The notes: generated by a model not told the origin, from the letters alone. Counted from the first letter of the stretch, positions 30,845 to 40,083 are shown. The stretch: 64,000 nt of DNA from Massilia eurypsychrophila (GCF_002760655.1 NZ_PDOC01000012.1:80511-144510); one strand, 5' to 3'. Made by a program: numbers and translations.

Positions 30845-31711
30845 CTAGATTGTGGTGGCCAGCACCTGGTCGTCGCCTGCCGCTTCTTGCTCCGCCTTCA
30901 GCTTGGCGGCGTTGGTCTGCTTGGCACGCGAGCGCGACGGCGGCAACCGGCGCAGCGTCTTGAGCGCCTCGGCATCCTTGATACCGATGGTGCGCTGGTC
31001 GACGGTGATCAGGCCGATCTCGTTGAATGCCGACAGGGTACGGCTGACCGTTTCGAGGGTCAGGCCGAGGTAGCTGCCGATTTCATGGCGCGTCATGCGC
31101 AGGTTAAACAGCTTGCTCGAGTAGCCCATCGCGGCGAAGCGGTCGGCCAGCGACACCAGGAAACGTGCCACCCGGGCCTCGGCGCTGAGGGCGCCGAGCA
31201 TGCCGATCATGGCCTGCTCGCGGACCAGTTCGCGGCTCATGACGCCGTACATGACGTTTTCGAGTTCGAGGTGGACGCGGCCAAGCGCGGTCAGCTTTTT
31301 GAACGGCAGCAAGATCAGGTCGCAGTCGGACAAGGCGACCGCTTCCGAGGCGTAATGGCGGGTATGGATGCCGTCGACGCCGAGCATGTCGCCTTTCATC
31401 GGGAAGCTCAGTACCTGCTCATTGCCGAACTCGTCGATGAGCACGGTTTTGAGAAAGCCGGAGTTGACAATGTACAGCGTGTCGAAAGCTTGTCCGATGG
31501 TATGGACGCGCTGCCCAGTCTTGAACTGGACATGCTGGAACAGCAATTCTTCGGTATTCACCGACACCGCGGCGGTGATGTGCAGCAGGTCGCACACCTC
31601 TTTCAGATTGGACCACAGGCGGCCCTGACGTTGGCGGCCAGCTTCCATTGGAGAGGAATGCATGGTCGACGAAGAATTCGGACGTGGTTCTGACGTTTGC
31701 GTAGACATCAT
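30845..31711 (-). CDS. Crp/Fnr-family transcriptional regulator lacking the Fe-S cysteine set
   Basis: 288 residues from the ATG at 31711; an ATG at 31723 exists, but its GGAG serves as ribosome site for 31711. It has a cyclic-nucleotide-binding-like domain (about 35-150), the dimer helix, and a Crp-type helix-turn-helix (MTRHEIGSYLGLTLETVSRTLSAF) like FNR. FNR needs three N-terminal cysteines plus one central one; here only the Cys of LKEVCDLL and the Cys of ALSDCDLI remain, so a [4Fe-4S] switch is unlikely. A basic C-terminal tail follows. It forms a minus-strand group with a NarL-type regulator and a stress protein, pointing to oxygen or energy-state control. Confidence 0.85.
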   Translation of the reverse strand: MMSTQTSEPRPNSSSTMHSSPMEAGRQRQGRLWSNLKEVCDLLHITAAVSVNTEELLFQHVQFKTGQRVHTIGQAFDTLYIVNSGFLKTVLIDEFGNEQVLSFPMKGDMLGVDGIHTRHYASEAVALSDCDLILLPFKKLTALGRVHLELENVMYGVMSRELVREQAMIGMLGALSAEARVARFLVSLADRFAAMGYSSKLFNLRMTRHEIGSYLGLTLETVSRTLSAFNEIGLITVDQRTIGIKDAEALKTLRRLPPSRSRAKQTNAAKLKAEQEAAGDDQVLATTI

Positions 31712-32097
31712 TCTCATCTCCATGTGAAGTAACTTTTAGTGCTGCGGGCGATCACAGGTGCGAACAACGATCTGTGACTGCCTGACCGGTGCTTCATCAG
31801 TGATGGAACAGCGCGCTGGGCCAAACTCACGGTGAATGAAAATTCTCGCGAGAAAGTCGGATCGCTGGATTTAGTATGCCAACACGAGTCCGTCATTGAT
31901 ATCAGCGAACGCTGAATCTAGCAGTAGGAGGCGGCGCGACATTGTAGGAAGAGTCTTACGTTGAGGGACGGGTGCCAGAGGAGAGAGTGCACTTACCGTA
32001 GAGATGTGAACTAGATGCCGCAGAGACCGGTCGTCGAACCAAAGTGACGCATATCGGCACAAAACGATGGCGCCGATGTCTAAATCTTTTCGCCCAC
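31712..32097. promoter_or_regulatory. 386-bp intergenic region upstream of the Crp/Fnr gene with two palindromes
   Basis: No convincing gene. It contains the perfect 12-bp palindrome TTCTCGCGAGAA (31843-31854) and the near-palindrome GTAGGA-N4-TCTTAC (31944-31959). Both are placed where operators of the Crp/Fnr gene would be. Short frames on the minus strand lack ribosome sites and family resemblance. Confidence 0.4.
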
Positions 32098-32742
32098 TCA
32101 AGTCTTGAATGGCGACAGTAGCCTGTGCGCCACAGCGTACTGCACCATTTCCGACAGCGACGTCATCCCCATCTTCTGCATGATGCGCGTCTTGTGGGTG
32201 CTGACCGTCTTCACCGACAGGTGCAGGCTATTGGCGATCTCGGTAATCGACTTGCCGCCCACCAGCAGTGAAAACACTTCGAACTCGCGGTCCGACAACT
32301 GCTTGTGCAGCAGTTGCTCGTTCGGCGTCATGATGTTCAGCGCCAGTTGCTCGGCCACCTCGGTACTGATGTACGGCCGGCCGGACGCGACCTTGCGGAT
32401 CGCGCCGACCAGCTGGGTGCCCGCGCTTTCCTTGGTCAGGTAGCCCTGGGCGCCGGCGCGGATCGCCCGTACCGCATATTGTTCTTCTTCGTGCATGGTG
32501 AGGATCAGGATCGCCAGCTTGGGCGCTTCGCTGCGGATCTGGCGGATCAGGTCGACGCCGCTGCGCCCCGGCATCGACAGGTCGAGCAGCAGCAGGTCGA
32601 AGCCGCCCTGGCGAACATGCGACAGCACTTCGAAGCCGTTGATGGCCTCGCCGACGATATCGATGTCGACGGCGCCATCGAGGATGCGCTTGAGTCCTTC
32701 GCGCATGATCGTGTGGTCGTCAGCGATGACAATGCGAATCAT
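32098..32742 (-). CDS. NarL/FixJ-type response regulator
   Basis: 214 residues from the ATG at 32742 (MIRIVIADDHTIMREGLKRI); a longer frame upstream is not family-like. Receiver domain with phospho-Asp in LLLLDLSMPGRSGVD, then a LuxR-type helix-turn-helix (LSDREFEVFSLLVGGKSITE, HLSVKTVSTHKTRI). It should bind DNA as a phosphorylated dimer. No kinase gene adjoins it, so its partner is encoded elsewhere. It lies between the stress protein and the Crp/Fnr regulator in the same direction. Confidence 0.92.
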   Translation of the reverse strand: MIRIVIADDHTIMREGLKRILDGAVDIDIVGEAINGFEVLSHVRQGGFDLLLLDLSMPGRSGVDLIRQIRSEAPKLAILILTMHEEEQYAVRAIRAGAQGYLTKESAGTQLVGAIRKVASGRPYISTEVAEQLALNIMTPNEQLLHKQLSDREFEVFSLLVGGKSITEIANSLHLSVKTVSTHKTRIMQKMGMTSLSEMVQYAVAHRLLSPFKT

Positions 32743-32866
32743 AGGTCGCCATTTTGCAAGGTGAATAAAACCGCGAAATCCGGAGGTGGCGTATTGACAA
32801 GCGTAAGTCCAGGTTGCATGGTGCGCAATATGGATACTGATAGGTTGACGAAACAACATTATTGGA

Positions 32867-33331
32867 CTATGCCGCCGGTTCCTGGATCAGGCGATGCACC
32901 AGCACCGGCTTTAACGTGTGCGACAACACCTTGTTAGTGACGCTGCCCAGCAACAGCTGGCCCCAGCCGCTGCGTCCGTGCGACCCCATGAAAATCAGGT
33001 CGCAGTTGTGCTTGTCAGCAATTTCGACGATCTTCAGCGCCGGCGAATCGGCAAAGGCGGTGACGGCGCTGTGTTTCAGTCCTGCCTGTTCGGCGGCGCG
33101 CATGATGGGCCCGGTATGTTCCTCGCCGGTGCGGATCATCGTCTCGACATATTCCTCTTCGAGCGGATAGGACGGCGGGATGATCTCGACGTACACCGGA
33201 TATTGATATTCGGCGGCGACGTACAGCGCCATCACCTCGGCGCCCATCTGCCGGGCGAAGGCGACGCCGGCGCAGGCGGTCTGTTTCGATACGGCGGAGC
33301 CGTCAGTGGTGATCAGGATTTTCCGGTACAT
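32867..33331 (-). CDS. Universal stress protein, UspA family
   Basis: 154 residues from the ATG at 33331, which has a GGAG ribosome site nine bases upstream; a TTG start six codons earlier would absorb that site. A single Usp domain: MYRKILITTDGS at the start and the ATP-binding pattern GSHGRSGWGQLLLGSVTNKVL near the end. Usp proteins bind ATP or AMP and help survival in stress and oxygen limitation. An FNR-like box lies 75-88 bases upstream, which fits anaerobic induction. Confidence 0.9.
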   Translation of the reverse strand: MYRKILITTDGSAVSKQTACAGVAFARQMGAEVMALYVAAEYQYPVYVEIIPPSYPLEEEYVETMIRTGEEHTGPIMRAAEQAGLKHSAVTAFADSPALKIVEIADKHNCDLIFMGSHGRSGWGQLLLGSVTNKVLSHTLKPVLVHRLIQEPAA

Positions 33332-33709
33332 GGTCAGCATCTCCGACAAAGCCGTCTTATTCTCTATTGTAGTAGGCGTTGCGACTATTGTAAGAACAAA
33401 CCCGTTTGATCTTGCTCAAATGCTCATCAGTACGGAACGCATCCTGCCTTGCCGCGCGAAGGTTAAGGTAACGGAATACAACACTTGCTCATCGAAAAGT
33501 GTGGGTAAACGCCGATTTGATTAACTTTTGGATAAGTTTCCTCACTCAATTCAGTTGCTTCGTGGTGAAAGATTTACCAACGGCAACTACGCTGCTAAAC
33601 TCGTGGCATCGCGACGTTTTCGTTGCATTGCTATGCCGAGAGCCCGCACAGCATCACCCAGACACGCAATTATTCATTGCAAATTAGCAAATTATGGAGA
33701 AGCAGGGAT
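33332..33709. promoter_or_regulatory. 378-bp divergent region between the stress protein and cheZ, with an FNR-like box
   Basis: TTGATCTTGCTCAA (33406-33419) matches the FNR consensus TTGAT-N4-ATCAA at nine of ten fixed positions. It is best placed for the minus-strand stress protein gene; TACAAT hexamers occur on that strand at 33370-33365 and 33392-33387, though neither gives ideal class II spacing. Nothing else recognisable was found; short plus-strand frames here lack ribosome sites and family features. Confidence 0.5.
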
Positions 33710-34549
33710 ATGACCCACGCCGCTGATGATTTCGACGCACTATTCGATGAGGTGTCCGCGCAGCGTTCCGCCGCCCCGGCGGTGACGCCCGCCGCGTCGG
33801 CGGCGCCCTCCGCCGAAGATGATCTGGATGCGCTGTTCGACCAGGTTTCGGCCGCCCAGCCGGTGGCCGCGCCTGCCGCCGCCGCGCCGGCGGCTGCCGC
33901 CGCACCCGATAGCGGCGCCGACGACGACGACGCCGGCGACACTGGCGCTGCCGACAAGCCGATGTTCGAGCGCCTCGGCGGCATCGTGCGCCTGCTGCAC
34001 GACTCGCTGCGCGAACTCGGCTACGACAAGGCGCTCACCGAAGCGGGGTCGCAAATCGTCGACGCCCAGGACCGCCTCGAATATGTTGCCTCGCTGACCG
34101 AGCAGGCCGCCAACAAGGTGCTCAACACGCTCGACGATGGCATGCCGGCGCAGGATGCGCTGTCGAAAAAGGCGAAGGCGATGGACACGCGCTGGACCGA
34201 CCTGTTCGACGGCAAGCTCAGCATCGACGAATTCAAGACGCTGGCCGGCGACTCGCGCCAGTTCGCCCAGGCGGTTGCCGAAGCGACCGAAGCCGAAAAG
34301 GCGCGCCTGCTCGACATCATGATGGCGCAGGACTTCCAGGACATCACCGGCCAACTGATCAAGAAAGTCGTCGCCATTACCAAGACGGTCGAGCATGAGC
34401 TGGCCGAACTGCTGCGCGACAACGCGCCGCCGGCCGTGCGCGAGAAACTCGCCGCCCACAAGCCGAACCTGATGTCCGGCCCGGCGTTGCCATCGGTGGC
34501 GCTTGACCAGGACAATGTTGACGACCTTCTTGCCGACCTGGGATTCTGA
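33710..34549 (+). CDS. cheZ: Protein phosphatase CheZ
   Basis: 279 residues from the ATG at 33710 with a GGAGAAG ribosome site; the frame opens earlier but without family resemblance. The catalytic segment MMAQDFQDITGQLIKKV carries Asp211 and Gln215, matching the CheY-P dephosphorylation residues of enteric CheZ, and the C-terminal DQDNVDDLLADLGF is the CheY-docking peptide. E. coli CheZ has 214 residues; the extra length is an Ala-rich N-terminus with two acidic repeats (DDFDALFDEVSA at 6-17 and DDLDALFDQVSA at 37-48). The gene is coupled to cheA through a one-base overlap. Confidence 0.93.
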   Translation: MTHAADDFDALFDEVSAQRSAAPAVTPAASAAPSAEDDLDALFDQVSAAQPVAAPAAAAPAAAAAPDSGADDDDAGDTGAADKPMFERLGGIVRLLHDSLRELGYDKALTEAGSQIVDAQDRLEYVASLTEQAANKVLNTLDDGMPAQDALSKKAKAMDTRWTDLFDGKLSIDEFKTLAGDSRQFAQAVAEATEAEKARLLDIMMAQDFQDITGQLIKKVVAITKTVEHELAELLRDNAPPAVREKLAAHKPNLMSGPALPSVALDQDNVDDLLADLGF

Positions 34550-36465
34550 TGGACGATATGCTCAAGGACTTCGTCGTCGAGGCGATGGATCTGGCAGTAA
34601 ACGTAGAAGAACACTTGCTTCGGCTCGAACGCGACCCGAACAACAAGGAAACGCTGAACGCCGTGTTTCGTTCCTTCCACACGATCAAGGGCGGCGCCGG
34701 TTTCATGAACCTGCCGGCGCTGGTGGCGGCCTGCCACCTGACCGAGAACCTGTTCGACGCGCTGCGCAATGGCGCCGCGCCAGTCACCCCGCTGGCCATT
34801 GAAGCGGCGCTGCAGGCGTCCGGCTTCGTCGCCGACCAGCTCACCGACCTGTCGAACGGCGCCGCTCCCGAGCAGCTCGCATCGATGCCCGATTCGCTCG
34901 AACGCATTCTGGTCAACGCCATCGAAGGCAACGTCGATGTGCCGGCCAAGCCGGCCGCGGCGGCGCCGGTCGCCGTCGCCGCCGCGTCAGTCGCCGCCGC
35001 CGCCGCGTCAGTCGCCGCCGCTGCACCGGTCGCCACCGCGCCCGGCGCCGATGGACTCGACTGGGAAGCGATGTACATCGCCGTCGTCCCGGCCGGTACC
35101 TGGACGCCGGCTGCCCGCGCGCGCAGCGAAGCCGTCGCCGCTGGCGCCGCCGTCGCCAAAAGCGCTCCGGCGGCAATGCCTGCGCCTGCGCCTGGCGCCG
35201 GCCAGCCCGGCCAGCCCGGCTGGGACGGTGTCGACCGCCGCGAAGAGAAGGTGCAGGAATTCCGCGCCGCCTCCGCGCCCGTCAAGGAAGACAGCATCCG
35301 CGTCGACGCCGTCAAGCTCGACGCCCTGCTCGAAGTTGCCGGCGAATCGGTACAGGCGGCCAACCAGGCCGCAGTGCTGCTCGAACGCCTGCTGCAGTAC
35401 AAATTCGAAGGTCCCGCCGCCAGCCTGATGGCAACGCTGACCGAAACGCTGGAGCGCGCGTCGCGCTATTCGGCCGAACTGCAGCGCGCCACGCTGGCCA
35501 CCCGCATGCAGCCGGTCGGCCGCCTGTTCCAGAAATTCCCGCGCCTGGTGCGCGAACTGGCCAAGGACCTCGGCAAGGACGTCGAACTGACGATCGAAGG
35601 CGCCGAGACCGAAGTCGATCGCGTCGTCGTCGACAGCCTGTACGATCCGCTGGTGCACATGCTGCGCAACGCCCTCGACCACGGCGTCGAGTCGCCCGAA
35701 GCGCGCCTCGCTGCCGGCAAGCCTGCCAAGGCGTACATCTCGCTGAAGGCCTGGCAGGAAGCCAACAGCGTCATGATCGTGCTGCAGGACGATGGCAAGG
35801 GCATGGACCCGGCCGGGCTGCGCAAGAAGGCGTTTGAAAAAGGCCTGATCAACGAACACGGCGCCCCGAGCGACGAGGAAGCCTACCAGCTGGTGTTCCT
35901 GCCGGGCTTCTCGACCAAGGAGCAGGCCACGTCCGTATCGGGCCGCGGCGTCGGCATGGACGTCGTCAAGACCGCCGTCGAGAAGAACCGCGGCGCGATC
36001 CATATCGAGTCCTCGCTTGGCCACGGCACCAAGTTCGCGATCCGCCTGCCGATCGAACTGTCGATCGTGCCGACCATGCTGGTATCGACTTCCGGCGCCG
36101 CGCTGGCGCTGCCGATGGCGGTCGTTCAGCGCGTCGTCGAACTGCCGGAGACCTTCATGATGGTCGGCGGCGCGCCGGTGCTCAAGGACCAGGGCCGCCC
36201 GCTGCCGGTGCGCTCGCTCGCCGGCGCGCTCGGCTACGAGAACTGCTCGGAACGGGTCGGCATCGTCGTCGCCGCGCCGCAGCCGTACATCCTCGCGGTC
36301 GCCGCGGTCGACGGCACCGCCGACCTGGTGATCAAGCCGATGACCGCCATCGCCGTCGAAGGCATCACCGGCACCGCCCGTTCGGCCGAAGGCGAACTGG
36401 TTCTGGTGGTCGGCCTGTCGTTCCTGATGGACGGCTGCCGCGCAGCGGTCAAGCTGGCGGCGTAA
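34549..36465 (+). CDS. cheA: Chemotaxis histidine kinase CheA
   Basis: 638 residues, ATG overlapping the cheZ stop. Hpt domain with phospho-His44 in FHTIKGGAGF, an Ala-rich linker (about 130-250) in place of a clear CheY-binding P2 domain, dimerisation helices (KLDALLEVAGESVQAANQAA), the ATPase with MLRNALDHGVE, DDGKGMD and GRGVGMDVV, and a CheW-like domain at the C-terminus. It would phosphorylate CheY in response to chemoreceptors. No cheY, cheW or receptor gene is adjacent, so the pair either serves a main chemotaxis cluster elsewhere or a separate pathway. Confidence 0.93.
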   Translation: MDDMLKDFVVEAMDLAVNVEEHLLRLERDPNNKETLNAVFRSFHTIKGGAGFMNLPALVAACHLTENLFDALRNGAAPVTPLAIEAALQASGFVADQLTDLSNGAAPEQLASMPDSLERILVNAIEGNVDVPAKPAAAAPVAVAAASVAAAAASVAAAAPVATAPGADGLDWEAMYIAVVPAGTWTPAARARSEAVAAGAAVAKSAPAAMPAPAPGAGQPGQPGWDGVDRREEKVQEFRAASAPVKEDSIRVDAVKLDALLEVAGESVQAANQAAVLLERLLQYKFEGPAASLMATLTETLERASRYSAELQRATLATRMQPVGRLFQKFPRLVRELAKDLGKDVELTIEGAETEVDRVVVDSLYDPLVHMLRNALDHGVESPEARLAAGKPAKAYISLKAWQEANSVMIVLQDDGKGMDPAGLRKKAFEKGLINEHGAPSDEEAYQLVFLPGFSTKEQATSVSGRGVGMDVVKTAVEKNRGAIHIESSLGHGTKFAIRLPIELSIVPTMLVSTSGAALALPMAVVQRVVELPETFMMVGGAPVLKDQGRPLPVRSLAGALGYENCSERVGIVVAAPQPYILAVAAVDGTADLVIKPMTAIAVEGITGTARSAEGELVLVVGLSFLMDGCRAAVKLAA

Positions 36466-36527
36466 AGAAAAACGCACGAAAACGGGGCGGCAGGGAAATA
36501 CTCCGCGCTGCACCAAACGACACTAAA

Positions 36528-36557
36528 AATGCCTGCTGTCACTAGCGGGCATTTTTT
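36528..36557 (+). terminator. Rho-independent terminator after cheA
   Basis: AATGCCTGCT (36528-36537) pairs with AGCGGGCATT (36544-36553) with one G-T pair and a 6-base loop, then a run of T. Confidence 0.88.
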
Positions 36558-36637
36558 ATTTGCCAAAAGGATTTCCAAAGAACTAAAAATTTGCATGAAT
36601 GTCTAATTATGCAAAGAATATTCAAATCAGCCCGGCA

Positions 36638-36666
36638 CTGACGCAGTGCACAAATAATGGCATAAT
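36638..36666 (+). promoter_or_regulatory. Predicted sigma-70 promoter of the leu operon
   Basis: CTGACG (36638-36643) and CATAAT (36661-36666) are separated by 17 bases, giving four and five matches to the consensus hexamers. The start would be about 26 bases before leuC. No leader peptide was seen. Confidence 0.5.
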
Positions 36667-36698
36667 CAAACTCGTTCTTTCAAACCGACCGCGACGCC

Positions 36699-38102
36699 AT
36701 GATGAAAACGCTCTACGACAAACTCTGGGAATCGCACGTCGTGCGGGCCGATGAAGATGGCACCACGGTGCTGTACATCGACCGTCACCTGGTACACGAG
36801 GTCACCAGCCCGCAGGCGTTCGACGGCCTGCGCGAAGCCGGGCGTCCGCTGTGGCGCACTTCCGCCAACCTGGCCGTGGCCGATCACAACGTCCCCACCA
36901 CCGACCGCAAGGGCGGCATCGCCGATCCGACTTCGCGCCTGCAGGTCGAAACGCTCGACGCCAACGCCAAGAGCTACGGCCTCACTTATTTCAACATGAA
37001 CGACAAGCGCCAGGGCATCGTCCACGTGATCGGGCCGGAGCAGGGCGCCACCTTGCCGGGCATGACGGTCGTCTGCGGCGACTCGCACACGTCGACCCAT
37101 GGCGCCTTCGGCTGCCTGGCGCACGGCATCGGCACCTCCGAAGTCGAACATGTGCTGGCCACGCAAACGCTGCTGGCAAAAAAATCGAAGGCCATGCTGG
37201 TGCAGGTCGACGGCGCCATGCCGGCCGGGGTCACCGCCAAGGACATCGTGCTGGCGATCATCGGCAAGATCGGCACCGCCGGCGGCACCGGCTACGCCAT
37301 CGAGTTTGGCGGCTCCACCATCCGCGCGCTGTCGATGGAAGGTCGCATGACGGTCTGTAACATGGCGATCGAAGCTGGCGCGCGCGCCGGCATCATCGGC
37401 GTCGACGACACCACCATCGACTACGTCAAGGGCCGGCCCTACTCTCCGGCCGGGCCGCACTGGGACCGCGCGGTCGACTACTGGCGCACCTTGCACTCCG
37501 ACGCCGGCGCCAGGTTCGACCTGGTCGTCACCCTTGGCGCGGCCGACGTCAAGCCGCAGGTCACCTGGGGCACCTCGCCCGAAATGGTGACCTCGATCGA
37601 TGGCCGCGTGCCCGATCCGGACAACGAAAAAGACGCGGTGCGGCGCGACGCGATGGAAAAGGCGCTGGTCTACATGAACCTCAAGCCGAACACGCCGATC
37701 GCCGACATCCGCATCGACAAGGTGTTCATCGGCTCGTGCACCAACTCGCGCATCGAAGACCTGCGCGCCGCCGCCGCCGTGGTGCGCGGCAAGCAGCGCG
37801 CCTCCAACGTGCGCCTGGCGCTGGTGGTGCCCGGCTCGGGCCTCGTCAAGGACCAGGCCGAGCGCGAAGGCCTCGACAAGATCTTCCGCGACGCCGGCTT
37901 CGAGTGGCGCGAGCCTGGCTGCTCGATGTGCCTGGCGATGAACGCCGACCGGCTCGAGCCGGGCGAACGCTGCGCCTCGACCTCGAACCGCAATTTCGAA
38001 GGCCGCCAAGGGCAGGGCGGACGCACCCACCTGGTGTCGCCGGCGATGGCCGCCGCCGCCGGTATCGCCGGCCACTTTGTCGATGTCCGCGCGCTGCGCT
38101 AA
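36699..38102 (+). CDS. leuC: 3-isopropylmalate dehydratase large subunit
   Basis: 467 residues; a second ATG follows directly at 36702 and is equally possible. Aconitase-type protein: [15 protein letters not shown], and the three [4Fe-4S] ligands in [13 protein letters not shown] and [11 protein letters not shown]. With LeuD it isomerises 2-isopropylmalate to 3-isopropylmalate in leucine synthesis. First gene of leuC-entericidin-leuD-leuB-asd. Confidence 0.97.
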   Translation: MMKTLYDKLWESHVVRADEDGTTVLYIDRHLVHEVTSPQAFDGLREAGRPLWRTSANLAVADHNVPTTDRKGGIADPTSRLQVETLDANAKSYGLTYFNMNDKRQGIVHVIGPEQGATLPGMTVVCGDSHTSTHGAFGCLAHGIGTSEVEHVLATQTLLAKKSKAMLVQVDGAMPAGVTAKDIVLAIIGKIGTAGGTGYAIEFGGSTIRALSMEGRMTVCNMAIEAGARAGIIGVDDTTIDYVKGRPYSPAGPHWDRAVDYWRTLHSDAGARFDLVVTLGAADVKPQVTWGTSPEMVTSIDGRVPDPDNEKDAVRRDAMEKALVYMNLKPNTPIADIRIDKVFIGSCTNSRIEDLRAAAAVVRGKQRASNVRLALVVPGSGLVKDQAEREGLDKIFRDAGFEWREPGCSMCLAMNADRLEPGERCASTSNRNFEGRQGQGGRTHLVSPAMAAAAGIAGHFVDVRALR

Positions 38103-38145
38103 TGGTTTTACTCCAAAACTAACTACTAAAATAAGAGTCCAACAA

Positions 38146-38268
38146 ATGAAGAAGCTATTCGCCCTCGGTGCCGTCGCCCTGCTGCTGGCCGGCTGCAATA
38201 CCATCGCCGGTGTCGGCAAGGATGTCCAAAAAATTGGCCAGGTCGTCGAAGGCGCCGGCAGAAAATAA
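38146..38268 (+). CDS. Entericidin A/B-family lipoprotein
   Basis: 40 residues: [20 protein letters not shown] with a lipobox (LLAGC), then a short amphipathic part [19 protein letters not shown]. This is the EcnA/EcnB pattern, small membrane lipoproteins associated in enterics with stress and programmed lysis. It sits between leuC (43 bases) and leuD (37 bases), a placement that recurs in Burkholderiales. No partner entericidin is adjacent. Confidence 0.85.
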   Translation: MKKLFALGAVALLLAGCNTIAGVGKDVQKIGQVVEGAGRK

Positions 38269-38305
38269 CGCGAAAGAGCGGGCCCTGTGGTCCGCGCAAA
38301 GGACC

Positions 38306-38953
38306 ATGGATAAATTCACGATATACGAAGGACTGGTGGCGCCGCTCGACCGCGCCAATGTCGACACCGACGCCATCATCCCGAAGCAGTTCCTCAAGTC
38401 GATTCACCGCACCGGCTTCGGCCCCAACCTGTTCGACGAATGGCGCTACCTCGACCACGGCGAACCGGGCAAGGACAACAGCGCGCGCCCACTCAATCCC
38501 GACTTCGTGCTGAACCAACCGCGCTACCAGGGCGCCTCGATCCTCCTCACGCGCAAAAACTTCGGCTGCGGCTCCTCGCGCGAACACGCGCCGTGGGCGC
38601 TCGACCAGTACGGTTTTCGCGCCGTCATCGCGCCCAGCTTCGCCGACATCTTCTTCAACAACTGCTACAAGAGCGGCCTGCTGCCGATCGTGCTCACCGA
38701 AGCGCAGGTCGAGCACCTGTTCAACGAGGTCAAGGCCTTTCCGGGTTTTCGCTTGGTGGTCGACCTCGAGCAGCAGCGCGTGTCGACCTCCAACGGCAGC
38801 CTGACGTACCAGTTCGAGATCGACCCGTTCCGCAAGTACTGCCTGATCAATGGCCTCGACGACATCGGCCTGACCTTGCGCCACGCCGACGAGATCCGCG
38901 CCTTCGAGGAGCGCCACCTGGCTGCCCAGCCGTGGCTTGCCAACGTCATCTAA
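38306..38953 (+). CDS. leuD: 3-isopropylmalate dehydratase small subunit
   Basis: 215 residues from the ATG at 38306 ([20 protein letters not shown]); the frame is open further upstream through the entericidin region but that part is not LeuD. Swivel-domain motifs [16 protein letters not shown] and [15 protein letters not shown] are present. It pairs with LeuC. Length is normal for the family. Confidence 0.97.
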   Translation: MDKFTIYEGLVAPLDRANVDTDAIIPKQFLKSIHRTGFGPNLFDEWRYLDHGEPGKDNSARPLNPDFVLNQPRYQGASILLTRKNFGCGSSREHAPWALDQYGFRAVIAPSFADIFFNNCYKSGLLPIVLTEAQVEHLFNEVKAFPGFRLVVDLEQQRVSTSNGSLTYQFEIDPFRKYCLINGLDDIGLTLRHADEIRAFEERHLAAQPWLANVI

Positions 38954-38988
38954 CGCAGTTATCCGAACCCACAACGAGAAGCCAGAAC

Positions 38989-40059
38989 ATGAAGATCGCA
39001 ATCCTGCCCGGCGACGGTATCGGCCCTGAAATCATGAAGCAGGCGGTCAAGGTGCTGAACGTGCTCGGCGAACGCTTCGAACTCGAAACCGCCGATGTCG
39101 GCGGCGCCGGTTATGCCGGCCATGGCCATCCGCTGCCGGCGTCGACCCTGGCGCTGGCGCGCGCCGCCGACGCTGTGCTGTTCGGCGCTGTCGGCGACTA
39201 CAAGTACGATTCGCTCGAGCGCTCGCTGCGCCCTGAGCAGGCAATCCTCGGACTGCGCAAGGAGCTCGCGCTGTTCGCCAACCTGCGTCCCGCCATCCTG
39301 TATCCCGAACTGGCCGGCGCCTCCACGCTGAAGCCAGAGGTGGTGTCGGGCCTCGACATCCTGATCATCCGCGAGCTGACCGGCGACATCTACTTCGGCA
39401 AGCCGCGCGGCGTGCGCGAGTGCCCGGACGGCCCGTTCAAGGGCGAGCGCGAAGGCTTCGACACGATGCGCTACGCCGAGTCGGAAATCCGCCGCATCGC
39501 CCACGTCGCCTTCCAGGCGGCGCAAAAGCGCGACCGCCGCGTCACCAGCGTCGACAAGGCCAACGTGCTCGAGACGTTCCAGTTCTGGCGCGACATCGTC
39601 ACCGATGTGCACAAGGAGTATCCGGATATCGAGCTCGATCACATGTACGTCGATAACGCCGCGATGCAGCTGGTGCGCGCGCCAAAAAAATTCGACGTCC
39701 TCGTCACCGGCAACATGTTCGGCGACATCCTGTCCGACTGCGCGGCGATGCTGACCGGCTCGATCGGCATGCTGCCGTCGGCGTCGCTCGACGCCAACAA
39801 CAAAGGCCTGTACGAGCCGTCGCACGGTTCGGCGCCCGACATCGCCGGCAAGGGCATCGCCAATCCACTGGCGACGATCCTGTCGGCGGCGATGATGCTG
39901 CGCTTTTCCCTCGGCCGCCCTGAACAGGCCGAACGCATCGAGACCGCCGTCAAGGCCGTGCTGGCGCAAGGGCTGCGCACGGCCGACATTTACGAGCCGG
40001 GCACCACGCGCGTGGGCACCGACGAAATGGGCGACGCGGTGGTCAAGGCTTTGGCATAG
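38989..40059 (+). CDS. leuB: 3-isopropylmalate dehydrogenase
   Basis: 356 residues from the ATG at 38989 ([16 protein letters not shown]). Oxidises and decarboxylates 3-isopropylmalate with NAD. Typical motifs: [18 protein letters not shown] segment, [19 protein letters not shown], and [19 protein letters not shown] near the C-terminus. Confidence 0.97.
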   Translation: MKIAILPGDGIGPEIMKQAVKVLNVLGERFELETADVGGAGYAGHGHPLPASTLALARAADAVLFGAVGDYKYDSLERSLRPEQAILGLRKELALFANLRPAILYPELAGASTLKPEVVSGLDILIIRELTGDIYFGKPRGVRECPDGPFKGEREGFDTMRYAESEIRRIAHVAFQAAQKRDRRVTSVDKANVLETFQFWRDIVTDVHKEYPDIELDHMYVDNAAMQLVRAPKKFDVLVTGNMFGDILSDCAAMLTGSIGMLPSASLDANNKGLYEPSHGSAPDIAGKGIANPLATILSAAMMLRFSLGRPEQAERIETAVKAVLAQGLRTADIYEPGTTRVGTDEMGDAVVKALA

Positions 40060-40083
40060 ATTTTTACTTATAGAGAGAAGATG

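Noticed and set aside
31871..32101. 76-codon minus-strand frame between the response regulator and the Crp/Fnr gene
   Set aside because: No family resemblance and no ribosome site; it overlaps the start of the regulator's 3' end and contains the near-palindrome read as a regulatory site.
33480..33620. Sigma-28 (flagellar) promoter before cheZ
   Set aside because: GCCGATTT resembles the -10 half, but no TAAAG-type -35 is found at the needed spacing.
33306..33713. Several short plus-strand frames before cheZ
   Set aside because: They overlap, lack ribosome sites and have no recognisable features; the region is better read as regulatory.
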